Shown here in pieces: positions 1 to 7,331 of a stretch of DNA of 42,348 nucleotides. Each line of letters begins with the position of its first letter. The first letter of the stretch is position 1. The position numbers and the translations under genes are program-made. The notes beneath the pieces are model-generated. The model searched no databases. It was not told the DNA's origin and saw only the letters and a list, made by a program, of their open reading frames with translations. The DNA lies in assembly GCA_017454675.1 (NCBI GenBank), contig JAFTCN010000009.1:1-42348 (forward strand). The letters run 5' to 3'. The DNA comes from Clostridia bacterium (lineage in GTDB: Bacteria; Bacillota; Clostridia; Oscillospirales; CAG-272).

Positions 1-2
1 AT

Positions 3-1409
3 ACGTCCGCTTCTGCCGACACCGCCGAAGTGACCGAGAAGAGCCTCTACGACGAAGACGGCTATCGTCTCGACTCGCTTCCCGAGAAGCTCGATTTCGG
101 CACCGACATCACGACTCTCATGTGGAACGACTACTCGATGAAGGAGTTCTACGTCGAGGAGGACAGCGGAAACATCATCGACAGCGCCATCTATTCGAGG
201 AACGTCCAGGTCGAGGAGCGTCTGGGCATCAAGTTCGTCTGGGTCGAAGCCGCCGGCTCCTCGGGAACCAACGACGAGTTCACGACCAAGGCTGACGCCG
301 ATTACAAGTCGGACCACCTCTTCGACGTCTACGCGACATACAGCCGCACTCCCCCGGCTCTCGCGCTGAAGGGCTACTGCGCCAACCTGCTCTCCACCAA
401 ATACTTCGACATCGAGAAGCCCTGGTGGCCCGAGGCCCTGACGAAAGAGTGCACGATCAAAAACAAGCTCTATTTCGCTTCGGGCGACATCTCGACCAAC
501 CTGCTCTGGATGATGATCGCCACGTTCTACAACAGAGCGCTCTTTGAAAACTACAGGGACAATCCTCTCTTCGCAAAAACTCCCGAACAGCTCGTCAAAG
601 AGAACGCCTGGACGATGGAGACTATGTTCGGAATGTGCAAGGACATCTACGTCGACACCGACGCAAGCAACTCGCGCTCCGCGGGCGACACCTTCGGCAT
701 GGTCATCTTCGAGACCAACATCGACGCCTTCCAGACCGCAGCCGGAATCACGTCGGTCTCCAAAACGGCTGACGGCGGCATCACCATCTCCGACGACTTC
801 AAGGGCCAGCGCGCCCTCGAGGCATGCGAACTCACCGGCAACTTCCTCAGCTCGACTGGCTGCTACCACACTAACAGCACGTCGGTCCGCAACGTCTTCT
901 TCGAGGAGCGCGCCGTCTTCATCACCGACCGCTGCTTCATAGTCGCCGGAAAGGACAACGCCGGATCCACCAAGAAGATCGAATTTGCGTACGGCATCGT
1001 TCCGCAGCCCAAATTCAACGCCGACCAGGAGAACTTCGGCACCAACATGGGACATCCGTTCACCATGTACGCCGTCTCCTCCGCCAGCCACGACACCGAG
1101 GCTTCGGCAGCCATGCTCGAGGCTATGGGTTCGGCGAGCTACCGTATGGTCACTCCCGCCGTCTTCGAGACGACGATGAAGGTCAGATACGCAGACGGAG
1201 CCGAGGTCGCCGAGATGTACGACATCATCAGGGACAACATCAGCTTCGACATCGGCCGGCTCTACGCCGAGGCCTTCGGCAACTCGACTGCCAACCTCTT
1301 CCGCACCTCGGCGCTGAGCAATCCCGCAGGATACGCCACGAATCTCAAGACAAAGACCGCGGTCTTCAACAAGGGCATTGAGACGGTGATGGCGGCCTTC
1401 GAGGGCTGA
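3..1409 (+). CDS. ABC transporter extracellular solute-binding lipoprotein (5' truncated)
   Basis: The frame is open to the left window edge, so the start, signal peptide and probable lipobox lie outside. A GTG at 30 is only an internal codon: the residues before it (Thr, Ser, Ala, Asp rich) look like the flexible linker that follows a lipoprotein cysteine. The visible 468 or so residues have the look of Clostridial family 1 extracellular solute-binding proteins: a first lobe with a 'VEERLGIKF' segment, a middle region rich in Trp and aromatic residues, and a late segment in which mature proteins of this type close the ligand cleft. The ligand is probably an oligosaccharide, but this is inference from the family. 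No permease is visible, so its membrane partners would lie upstream or elsewhere. Stop at 1407-1409. Confidence 0.75.
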   Translation, partial: TSASADTAEVTEKSLYDEDGYRLDSLPEKLDFGTDITTLMWNDYSMKEFYVEEDSGNIIDSAIYSRNVQVEERLGIKFVWVEAAGSSGTNDEFTTKADADYKSDHLFDVYATYSRTPPALALKGYCANLLSTKYFDIEKPWWPEALTKECTIKNKLYFASGDISTNLLWMMIATFYNRALFENYRDNPLFAKTPEQLVKENAWTMETMFGMCKDIYVDTDASNSRSAGDTFGMVIFETNIDAFQTAAGITSVSKTADGGITISDDFKGQRALEACELTGNFLSSTGCYHTNSTSVRNVFFEERAVFITDRCFIVAGKDNAGSTKKIEFAYGIVPQPKFNADQENFGTNMGHPFTMYAVSSASHDTEASAAMLEAMGSASYRMVTPAVFETTMKVRYADGAEVAEMYDIIRDNISFDIGRLYAEAFGNSTANLFRTSALSNPAGYATNLKTKTAVFNKGIETVMAAFEG

Positions 1410-1498
1410 CTTTCCTCCTCACGCCCGCGCAGTCCGGCGGTGACCGCTACATATGTTATGTATCATTCAAAACAATAATAATTAAAGGAGAGTATGCA

Positions 1499-3049
1499 AT
1501 GAATACTGTTTCCAAGAAAAAAGCCCGCCTCTCGGCGCTGACTGCCGCGGCGGTGCTGTTCACCCTGATCGCCTCGGCATTCGCCATGACGCTCGGAACT
1601 TCGGCCGCGTGGGACGGAGTTTCGGCGGCTGTGGGATTCTCGGGCGGCGACGGAAGCGAGAACAACCCCTTCCTCATCTCGAGCGAGAACGAACTCGCGA
1701 AACTCGCCAAGGATGTCAACGAAGGCGAGTCCTACGCCGGCAAGTATTTCGCCATGAAGGGCAGCCTCGACCTCGGCGGAAAGGCCTGGACTCCGATCGG
1801 AAACGCCAGCGATAAGCCCTTCAGCGGCAATTTCGACGGCGGAGAAGCCGAGATCACCGGTCTCGTCGTCAACGGCGGAGGCTACGGCGGCCTCTTCGGG
1901 ATAACCAAGGACGCCACCATCTCGAACCTCACGATAACCGGCGCCAAAGTCACCAGCAACAAATTCTGCGGCGTTCTCGTAGCGCAGCAGACATGCACCG
2001 AGGACAAGACCACGATGTCCGGCATATACAACTGCCACGTCGAGTCGAGTGAAGTCATCGGCACATCCGCCGGCGGCCTCGTCGGCCGCGCCTCCAAGTC
2101 GGGTGCCGGAATGCAGATGACGATCGCCGGCTGCTCGGTCTCCAATACCACGATCGGCGTACCAGATGACTCGCTCACCGAGATCACCGAAAAGAACAGC
2201 TTCATGGGCGGTATCCTCGGAGTCGGCGGATGCACCACGCTCGACGGCTGCTCGGCCACCGGCGTGACCGTCACGGCCGGCGGAGCAAGAGCCACCGCGT
2301 ACGGCCTCGCCGGCGGCATCGTCGGATGCCAGGGCGCCGACAACCAGGCTCTCCACATCCGCAACTGCTACGCCTACGACGTGAAGCTCACCGTCAAGGA
2401 GACCTCCACATCCGCCAATCCCTACGCGGGCGGCCTGATCGCAAAGGCCGGACACACCGACACCGGGTGCGAAATAGTCAACTGCTTCGCCGCCAAGATC
2501 ACAATGGAAAACAAGATCGCCGATGCGAACGCCGGCACGCTCATCGGACAGCTCAAGAACTTCGTCAACTACTACAACTGCTACTCAGACGGTGAGACCG
2601 CCGTGGGCGTCGACGCGATCCTGATCGATCCTCCTGTAGTCAAAGTCAGCGCCGCCGACCTCGCAGCCGGCGACGCCGTCGAGACCATGAAGCTCAACAG
2701 CGGCAACAGCGCGACAGTATGGAAGAACAGCCCGGCCGACGGACATCCCGTCATCGATTTCGCCGCCGTCAAGGGCAACACCGTCAACGTCACCTTCTAC
2801 GATCCCTTCGCGGAAGTCACGACCGAAGAAGTCACGACGGCCGGCGGAGATGTATCCTCTGAGCCCGACGTCACGACGGCCGCTCCGGTTGACGGAACCA
2901 CCGCCGCTCCCGACGTAACAACAGCCGCTCCCGTCGTCACGACGGCCGCGCCGAAGACCGAAGAGGGCGGATGCTCCTCCTCGCTTTCGGTCGCCGCTCT
3001 GTCGGTGATCGCCGCGCTCTCGCTCTGCTTCGTACGCAGGAGAGACTGA
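1499..3049 (+). CDS. Secreted GLUG/beta-helix surface protein with Cys-containing C-terminal anchor
   Basis: This 516-residue protein starts with a basic N-terminus and a hydrophobic signal segment (about residues 9-36). The body has GLUG-like and right-handed beta-helix repeats: a 'FSGNFDGG' element near residue 105 followed by short repeats ending in GGLFG, GGLVG, GGILG and GGIVG. A Thr/Ala/Pro stalk (several TTAAP units, about 440-485) leads to a tail made of Gly-Gly-Cys-Ser-Ser-Ser, a hydrophobic helix and Arg-Arg-Arg-Asp. That order (stalk, small-residue/Cys motif, membrane helix, basic end) is the layout of a protein-sorting signal, but it is not LPXTG. The start follows an AAAGGAG site. 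It is probably displayed at the surface as an adhesin or cell-wall protein; the ligand is unknown. A related protein with the same tail lies at 9022-10725. Confidence 0.8.
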   Translation: MNTVSKKKARLSALTAAAVLFTLIASAFAMTLGTSAAWDGVSAAVGFSGGDGSENNPFLISSENELAKLAKDVNEGESYAGKYFAMKGSLDLGGKAWTPIGNASDKPFSGNFDGGEAEITGLVVNGGGYGGLFGITKDATISNLTITGAKVTSNKFCGVLVAQQTCTEDKTTMSGIYNCHVESSEVIGTSAGGLVGRASKSGAGMQMTIAGCSVSNTTIGVPDDSLTEITEKNSFMGGILGVGGCTTLDGCSATGVTVTAGGARATAYGLAGGIVGCQGADNQALHIRNCYAYDVKLTVKETSTSANPYAGGLIAKAGHTDTGCEIVNCFAAKITMENKIADANAGTLIGQLKNFVNYYNCYSDGETAVGVDAILIDPPVVKVSAADLAAGDAVETMKLNSGNSATVWKNSPADGHPVIDFAAVKGNTVNVTFYDPFAEVTTEEVTTAGGDVSSEPDVTTAAPVDGTTAAPDVTTAAPVVTTAAPKTEEGGCSSSLSVAALSVIAALSLCFVRRRD

Positions 3050-3086
3050 GCTGAGACACGCGCGCGCCCTTTACAAAATAAACAGA

Positions 3087-3113
3087 GTCCGCCGCCCCGC
3101 TGGGGCGGCGGAC
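3087..3113 (+). other. Strong 12-bp hairpin between the surface protein gene and glyA
   Basis: A perfect 12-bp GC-rich stem (3087-3098 with 3102-3113) with a GCT loop. On the plus strand no T-run follows, so it is not a classical intrinsic terminator for the upstream gene. On the minus strand a T-rich stretch (TCTGTTTATTTTG) follows. It may act as a 3' end stabiliser or sit in the glyA leader. Confidence 0.6.
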
Positions 3114-3128
3114 CGGAATGGAAAAACG

Positions 3129-4367
3129 ATGTTTTTTGAAAGACTTTCTGAATTCGATCCCGAAGTTGCGGAATCCTGCGGACGCGAACTGCGCCGCCAG
3201 AGGGGCAACATTGAACTGATCGCCTCGGAGAACATAGTATCCGAAGCCGTGCTCCTGGCTGCGGGCGGAGTCCTCACCAACAAGTACGCTGAAGGATATC
3301 CCGGACACAGGTACTACGGCGGATGCGAGTACGTGGACGAAGTCGAGGAGATCGCCAGGGAGCGCGCCTGCAGGCTGTTCGGCGCCGAACACGCCAACGT
3401 CCAGCCGCACAGCGGCGCGAACGCCAATCTGGCGGTATTCTTCGCTCTGCTAGAACCCGGCGACACGGTACTGTCGATGAAACTGTCGGCGGGAGGACAC
3501 CTCTCCCACGGCTCATCGGTGAACATATCCGGAAAGTATTTCAATATAGTCAGCTACGGAGTCTCCGAGAAAACAGGACTGATCGACTATGACGAAGTGC
3601 GCGAACTGGCGCTGCAGTGCAAGCCGAAAATGATCCTCGCCGGCGCTTCCGCGTACCCGAGGATCATAGACTTCGCGAAGTTCCGCGAGATCGCCGACGA
3701 AGCCGGCGCCCTCCGTATGGTGGACATGGCCCATATCGCCGGACTCGTCGCCGCGGGACTCCATCCGAGCCCGGTCCCCTACGCCGACGTCGTCACGACG
3801 ACCACCCACAAGACGCTGCGCGGTCCCCGCGGAGGCATGATCCTCTGCCGCGAGGAATACGCGAAGAGGATCGACAAGGCCATCTTCCCCGGCACGCAGG
3901 GCGGACCGCTGATGCACATCATCGCGGCCAAGGCCGTCATGCTCGGCGAGGCGCTAAAGCCGAATTTCGTCGATTACCAGTGCCGCATCGTAAAGAACGC
4001 GGCGGCTCTCGCACAGGGACTGCTCTCCAGGGGCGTGAACCTCGTCTCGGGCGGCACCGACAACCACCTGATGCTGCTCGACCTCCGCGGCACACCCGTC
4101 ACCGGGCGCGACCTCGAGGTCAGGCTCGACTCGGTGCACATCACCGCCAACAAGAACTCCATCCCCGGCGACCCGCTCAAACCGACGGTCACGTCGGGCC
4201 TGCGCGTCGGGACCCCGGCGGTCACCACACGCGGCATGAACGAGCCCGAGATGGTCAGGATAGCCAACTGGATCGCCGACGCCGTCTTTAATTTCGACGA
4301 CCGCAAGGCCGCGATCAAGGCGGGCGTGTCCGAGCTCTGCTGGAAGTATCCGATCTACACCGACTGA
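3129..4367 (+). CDS. glyA: Serine hydroxymethyltransferase
   Basis: This cytosolic PLP enzyme interconverts serine and glycine while charging tetrahydrofolate with a one-carbon unit. The 412 residues are the usual length for bacterial GlyA. Visible family marks are '[11 protein letters not shown]' (about 31-41), 'YPGHRYYGG' (57-65), 'PHSGANAN' (93-100), a '[13 protein letters not shown]' segment with the PLP-contacting Asp and His (198-210), and the PLP lysine in '[14 protein letters not shown]' (Lys228). The C-terminal '[16 protein letters not shown]' block is intact. The ATG at 3129 follows a GGAATGGA stretch. The gene stands alone on the plus strand and is followed by an intrinsic terminator at 4441-4480. 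Confidence 0.97.
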   Translation: MFFERLSEFDPEVAESCGRELRRQRGNIELIASENIVSEAVLLAAGGVLTNKYAEGYPGHRYYGGCEYVDEVEEIARERACRLFGAEHANVQPHSGANANLAVFFALLEPGDTVLSMKLSAGGHLSHGSSVNISGKYFNIVSYGVSEKTGLIDYDEVRELALQCKPKMILAGASAYPRIIDFAKFREIADEAGALRMVDMAHIAGLVAAGLHPSPVPYADVVTTTTHKTLRGPRGGMILCREEYAKRIDKAIFPGTQGGPLMHIIAAKAVMLGEALKPNFVDYQCRIVKNAAALAQGLLSRGVNLVSGGTDNHLMLLDLRGTPVTGRDLEVRLDSVHITANKNSIPGDPLKPTVTSGLRVGTPAVTTRGMNEPEMVRIANWIADAVFNFDDRKAAIKAGVSELCWKYPIYTD

Positions 4368-4380
4368 AAAACACAGCACG

Positions 4381-4417
4381 CAAAAGCGGCGGCCTTCGGC
4401 GCGGTTCTCATAAGGAT
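4381..4417 (+). repeat. 37-bp dispersed repeat, left copy (inverted partner at 6092-6128)
   Basis: The first 10 bases (CAAAAGCGGC) and last 15 bases (GGTTCTCATAAGGAT) are identical to the reverse complement of 6092-6128. The central 12 bases differ, but in both copies they can form a small stem (GCC-TTC-GGC here). It begins 14 bases after the glyA stop. The two copies bracket the AT-rich mobile island. Confidence 0.6.
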
Positions 4418-4440
4418 GTTTTAGTTTAACAGTGCCCATG

Positions 4441-4480
4441 GAGAGGACGGACAGTCAGATGCCCGTCCTTTCCGCTTTTT
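4441..4480 (+). terminator. Intrinsic terminator after glyA
   Basis: A 10-bp stem with one G-T pair (4441-4450 with 4463-4472) closes a 12-base loop and is followed by GCTTTTT. It lies about 75 bases downstream of the glyA stop codon, in the same direction. Confidence 0.7.
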
Positions 4481-4482
4481 AT

Positions 4483-4673
4483 AGTCCCGGCTGCCCTTAC
4501 GATAATGCATGCGTGGAGAGCTTTTTTGCCACAGAAAAAAAGAATTGATATACCGCAAGAAATATGCTATAATTGATGAAGTCAGGAAAGACGTAACTGA
4601 TTATATTGAGAACTTTTACAACAGAAAACGTTTGCATTCCTATCCGGGCTATATGAACCCAGTTGAATTCTGA
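4483..4673 (+). pseudogene. IS3-family transposase OrfB, C-terminal remnant with frameshift
   Basis: Conceptual translation gives the end of an IS3-type DDE transposase: S-P-G-C-P-Y-D-N-A-C-V-E-S-F-F-A, then after a frameshift E-L-I-Y-R-K-K-Y, D-Y-I-E-N-F-Y-N-R-K-R-L-H-S and a final G-Y-M-N-P-V-E-F stop. The DNA...ESFF glutamate and the YNRKRLHS block are classic for the family. The frame breaks in an A-run near 4536-4543, where one A is missing, and nothing of the N-terminal two thirds is present, so the gene is dead. The remnant is AT-rich compared with glyA. Confidence 0.85.
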
Positions 4674-4729
4674 TTAAAAAACTGCGCATAATAAATTGAT
4701 CAACGTGTACCCGTACGTCTGCGCGGTAC

Positions 4730-4755
4730 CCGGTGTCAATTTTTCAGCGCAGTCC
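4730..4755 (+). repeat. Left 26-bp terminal inverted repeat of a 624-bp cassette
   Basis: 24 of 26 bases match the reverse complement of 5328-5353. Read inward, the likely outer end is TGTCAATTTTTCAGCGCAG; the partner at the other end closes with ATTGACA. The TG...CA termini are of the kind seen on IS3-family elements. I see no clear target duplication next to it. Confidence 0.8.
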
Positions 4756-4828
4756 ACCATCAAAAAATTCGGATACAACTTACACATTATTGGCCGATCA
4801 ATTAGCATGTATTATGAGGGATCCATTA

Positions 4829-5347
4829 ATGTACGAATTAATAAAGTCGGATTTTGGAAGTTATTTATTTATCGCAATATTTTCGGGAATATGGTTTGCT
4901 TGGGGCGGAGTATACGGAATTATTGTGAATACAAAGAAAATAGAAAACATAGTTATAAAACGGATTTTGCGTGTCAGTGTAAGCGTTGTTTGCGTTGGCT
5001 TTTGGTTGTGGTTTTTTGTATATAAGAATCTGTATCCAATTGCTTTGGCTAAATATGAATTTGAACATAATTGCATTGAAGAGCAGGTCGGAACAGTTGA
5101 AAGTGTAGAAATTTACGATAAAGGGCGTTTTATAATGACAATTGATGGAGTTAAATATACATTTTTAAATGATAGTGCAAGTCTCACTTCTATCAAAAAA
5201 AAGGTAATCGGAAATAGCGTTCGATTCAGATTCGGAAAAAAATCAAAGTTCATTTTTGATATTTCGAATCAAAAACCAGACTATGATACAAGCCACGGTC
5301 GAGTCAATAAAACGTTAATTCGTGATTGGACTGCGCTGAATAATTGA
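4829..5347 (+). CDS. Orphan two-TM protein carried inside the inverted-repeat cassette
   Basis: I do not recognise the family. The frame is open from 4733, inside the left inverted repeat, but the ATG at 4829 is the best start because a GAGGG sits eight bases before it; this gives 172 residues. Two hydrophobic helices (about 11-32 and 46-66) are followed by a soluble domain of short beta-like segments (about 88-145) and a polar tail. The last codons and the TAA stop lie in the right inverted repeat. Codon use is AT-rich, quite unlike the surrounding chromosome, which suggests transfer. It is the only coding potential of the cassette and may be cargo rather than a mobility gene. An alternative start is the ATG at 4814. 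Confidence 0.55.
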   Translation: MYELIKSDFGSYLFIAIFSGIWFAWGGVYGIIVNTKKIENIVIKRILRVSVSVVCVGFWLWFFVYKNLYPIALAKYEFEHNCIEEQVGTVESVEIYDKGRFIMTIDGVKYTFLNDSASLTSIKKKVIGNSVRFRFGKKSKFIFDISNQKPDYDTSHGRVNKTLIRDWTALNN

Positions 5348-5353
5348 CACTGG
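5328..5353 (-). repeat. Right 26-bp terminal inverted repeat of the 624-bp cassette
   Basis: Matches the left repeat (4730-4755) at 24 of 26 positions in inverted orientation. The core is GGACTGCGCTGAA followed by TAATTGACAC. It overlaps the stop codon of the cassette gene. Confidence 0.8.
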
Positions 5354-5362
5354 AAGTACAAT

Positions 5363-5491
5363 AGTCGTATGGGGACGAAAGAAATAGATGGCCACCGTGC
5401 AAGGTGGGTCGACAACGTAAGAATCGAGCGATGGTTCCGGAGTCTGAAATGCGACTGCATTTATGTAAATGAATTTATCCCATTATTGTAA
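5363..5491 (+). pseudogene. Second IS3-family transposase remnant (internal DDE fragment)
   Basis: The frame reads I-D-G-H-R-A-R-W-V-D-N-V-R-I-E-R-W-F-R-S-L-K and then C-I-Y-V-N-E-F before a stop. The 'DNVRIERWFRSLK' block is the region of the last catalytic Glu in IS3-type OrfB proteins. It belongs to a different subgroup from the remnant at 4483-4673, since the two cover the same domain with different sequence. Both ends are missing. It starts directly after the right inverted repeat of the cassette. Confidence 0.75.
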
Positions 5492-5507
5492 ATCGTTCAA
5501 TAGAAGC

Positions 5508-5918
5508 ATGAAGCGAAAGTTTGTTTATCTAAGGGCGGTTTGTTACCCGATCGTTTATAGTCTTTTGCTGGCACTGATTTGTAAAATTGCGTACCTGTGG
5601 TTGAATTCTATAGATAGTTGGGGAGCGTTGTATTATTGGCTGATAATTATTGGATTATATGTCCTGATTGTTTCGCCTTTGTTATCATTCGTGTATTGCA
5701 GGATTATTCACTCTATTGGAAAAATAAAGTATTTTTTCTGTTTATATAATGCAATACTTATGGAACTCTATTATGCTATAAGTTGGATTCCGGTAAAAAA
5801 AGAGCATTTGACAGAACTTGTATTCAATGCTCATTCCATACCCGTATTTGCTACAAGCTTGCTTACAGGATTTATTACGCTGATAGCATATGATGTTAAA
5901 TCAACACCGCATAATTAA
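5508..5918 (+). CDS. Orphan small membrane protein in the AT-rich island
   Basis: Family not recognised. The 136-residue product from ATG 5508 begins with Met-Lys-Arg-Lys and has two long hydrophobic helices (about 10-32 and 42-66), a third amphipathic one (about 72-95) and a last one (about 108-128). An earlier ATG at 5469 would add 13 residues but lies within the transposase remnant. No clear ribosome site precedes either start. Base composition is AT-rich like the cassette and unlike the neighbouring chromosome, so it probably arrived with the island. It could be a transporter-like or immunity-like membrane protein; nothing in the sequence decides this. Confidence 0.45.
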   Translation: MKRKFVYLRAVCYPIVYSLLLALICKIAYLWLNSIDSWGALYYWLIIIGLYVLIVSPLLSFVYCRIIHSIGKIKYFFCLYNAILMELYYAISWIPVKKEHLTELVFNAHSIPVFATSLLTGFITLIAYDVKSTPHN

Positions 5919-6077
5919 CTCATAATCCGGCAATGCTGGTGATAAAGTCCATGGCTTTGCACTGTCATCCAGGGAAGTTTCTCTTTGGGGGAATGTAATT
6001 CAGAATTATTCATTTCTATTCAGATGATGGGGTTTTGAATCGCAATTATGATGTGCTATTTGCCTTCGCTCCCGATC

Positions 6078-6114
6078 GGCTGGTTCTCATTATCCTTATG
6101 AGAACCAGCCTTTT
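6078..6114 (+). terminator. Intrinsic terminator at the right edge of the island
   Basis: A perfect 13-bp stem (6078-6090 with 6098-6110) around a 7-base loop, followed by TTTT. It would stop transcripts leaving the island on the plus strand before they run into the opposing M20 peptidase gene. Its right arm overlaps the right copy of the 37-bp repeat. Confidence 0.75.
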
Positions 6115-6128
6115 GGCTGCCGCTTTTG
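6092..6128 (-). repeat. 37-bp dispersed repeat, right copy
   Basis: Read on the minus strand it has the same 10-base start and 15-base end as 4381-4417, with an AGCC-AAAA-GGCT mini-hairpin in the middle. It begins 14 bases after the stop codon of the minus-strand M20 gene, mirroring the position of the left copy after glyA. Confidence 0.6.
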
Positions 6129-6142
6129 TTTTGCTCAGCCTG

Positions 6143-7309
6143 TTATTTCACCGGGAACATCCGAAGCAGCATCCCGCGCATGATGTCGAGCCTCTGTTCG
6201 ACCGTCGGGATCTCAAGATATTCGTCTTCGGTATGCATGCACGAACCGACAGGCCCGCAGCCGTCAAGCGTGGGGCAGCCGCAGGGCGAAATGAAGTTCC
6301 CGTCGGACCCGCCTCCTGTCGAGACGGCCTCGACGGTCTGCCCGAGCTCGCCGCCCGCCTCGCTGAGCAGCGCGAGCATCTCCTCTACCCGCCCGTCCGG
6401 GGCCATCGGCGGACGAACCGTGCGCCTCTCCACCTCTATAGCGCAGCGCGGATCGAAGCGGCGACCGTCGTCGCCCATCGACATGATATACCTGTCGAAC
6501 TTACGGAACACTTTCTCTTCCATGCAGCGGAAACTGACAGTGAACTCGGCGTAGTCGGGGACAGCGCCGCCGTCTCCTCCGCCGTTGAAGCGGCCGATGT
6601 TGACCGTCGTTCCATCCGCCGGCCTGAACCATTCGCGGTAGATCGCGTCGGTCTGCCTTGCCAGCTCGAGGATCGCGCTGGCTCCTTTTTCGGGACAGAC
6701 TCCCGAGTGGGCCGCGATGCCCCGGCACCTGACGGTGTAGTTCGCTCCGCCCTTGCGGTGCCGGACGAACTCCCCGCCCGCCCTTCCGGGCTCGAAGACG
6801 AGGCAGCGGCCCGATCGCCGCGCCAGCTCCTCGAATTTCGCGCGGGAGTATCCGCTCCCTCTCTCCTCGTCGGAGTTGAGGCCTATGATGAAGGAGAAAC
6901 CGATCTCCCCCTCGGCCATCATGCACTTTATCAGATAGTACATGAGCAGGATCCCGCCCTTGCAGTCGAGACATCCGGGCCCCCTGACGTGTCCCGCCCC
7001 GTCGATCGAATACGGGCGCGCTGCGGCGGTGCCGTCGGGAAACACGGTATCCATATGGCCTATCATGAGTATGTCGGCGTCTTTTCCGGCCGGCAGCTTT
7101 CCGCTGATCTTTCCGCCCGATACTGTAAGGAAGGGCGCCGGCCTGTAGCCGTCCTGCCAGCTTATCTCTGCTCTGAGGCCGAGCTCTTCGTATCTCTTCT
7201 TAAAAAACTCCGCCATCGCGTTGGTCCCGGCCTCGCTGAAAGTGCCGCTGTCGATCGACACGATATGCGAAAGATCGGCCAGATAGTCTTCGATCCTGAA
7301 ATTCTTCAT
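6143..7309 (-). CDS. M20 family metallopeptidase (carboxypeptidase G2/ArgE-like)
   Basis: A 388-residue zinc-dependent aminoacylase or carboxypeptidase of the M20 family, probably cytosolic because no signal peptide is seen. Metal-site motifs are all present: 'GHMDT' (first His and catalytic Asp), 'GPGCLDCKGG' (bridging Asp), 'SDEERGS' (Glu pair), 'VFEPGR', and a C-terminal 'CMHTEDEY' with the last His. The dimerisation domain lies between about residues 180 and 290. The substrate cannot be told from sequence; CPG2-type enzymes release C-terminal glutamate or act on N-acyl amino acids. It lies 22 bases after pepD on the same strand, so the two are likely co-transcribed for peptide breakdown. 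Confidence 0.88.
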   Translation of the reverse strand: MKNFRIEDYLADLSHIVSIDSGTFSEAGTNAMAEFFKKRYEELGLRAEISWQDGYRPAPFLTVSGGKISGKLPAGKDADILMIGHMDTVFPDGTAAARPYSIDGAGHVRGPGCLDCKGGILLMYYLIKCMMAEGEIGFSFIIGLNSDEERGSGYSRAKFEELARRSGRCLVFEPGRAGGEFVRHRKGGANYTVRCRGIAAHSGVCPEKGASAILELARQTDAIYREWFRPADGTTVNIGRFNGGGDGGAVPDYAEFTVSFRCMEEKVFRKFDRYIMSMGDDGRRFDPRCAIEVERRTVRPPMAPDGRVEEMLALLSEAGGELGQTVEAVSTGGGSDGNFISPCGCPTLDGCGPVGSCMHTEDEYLEIPTVEQRLDIMRGMLLRMFPVK

Positions 7310-7331
7310 CTTATCTCAGATCCTTCCTTGT

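Noticed and set aside
1463..2455. 330-residue minus-strand frame opposite the first surface protein
   Set aside because: Gly/Ala/Val-rich mirror of the repetitive beta-helix gene.
3087..3113. Classical terminator for the first surface protein
   Set aside because: The stem is strong but no T-run follows on the plus strand, so it was listed as a hairpin only.
4381..4417. Integron attC-like site
   Set aside because: The conserved ends with a variable stem are suggestive, but the RYYYAAC/GTTRRRY core sequences are not present and no integrase is visible.
4696..5025. 109-residue plus-strand frame overlapping the cassette gene
   Set aside because: Different frame from the better candidate at 4829, which has a ribosome site and membrane helices.
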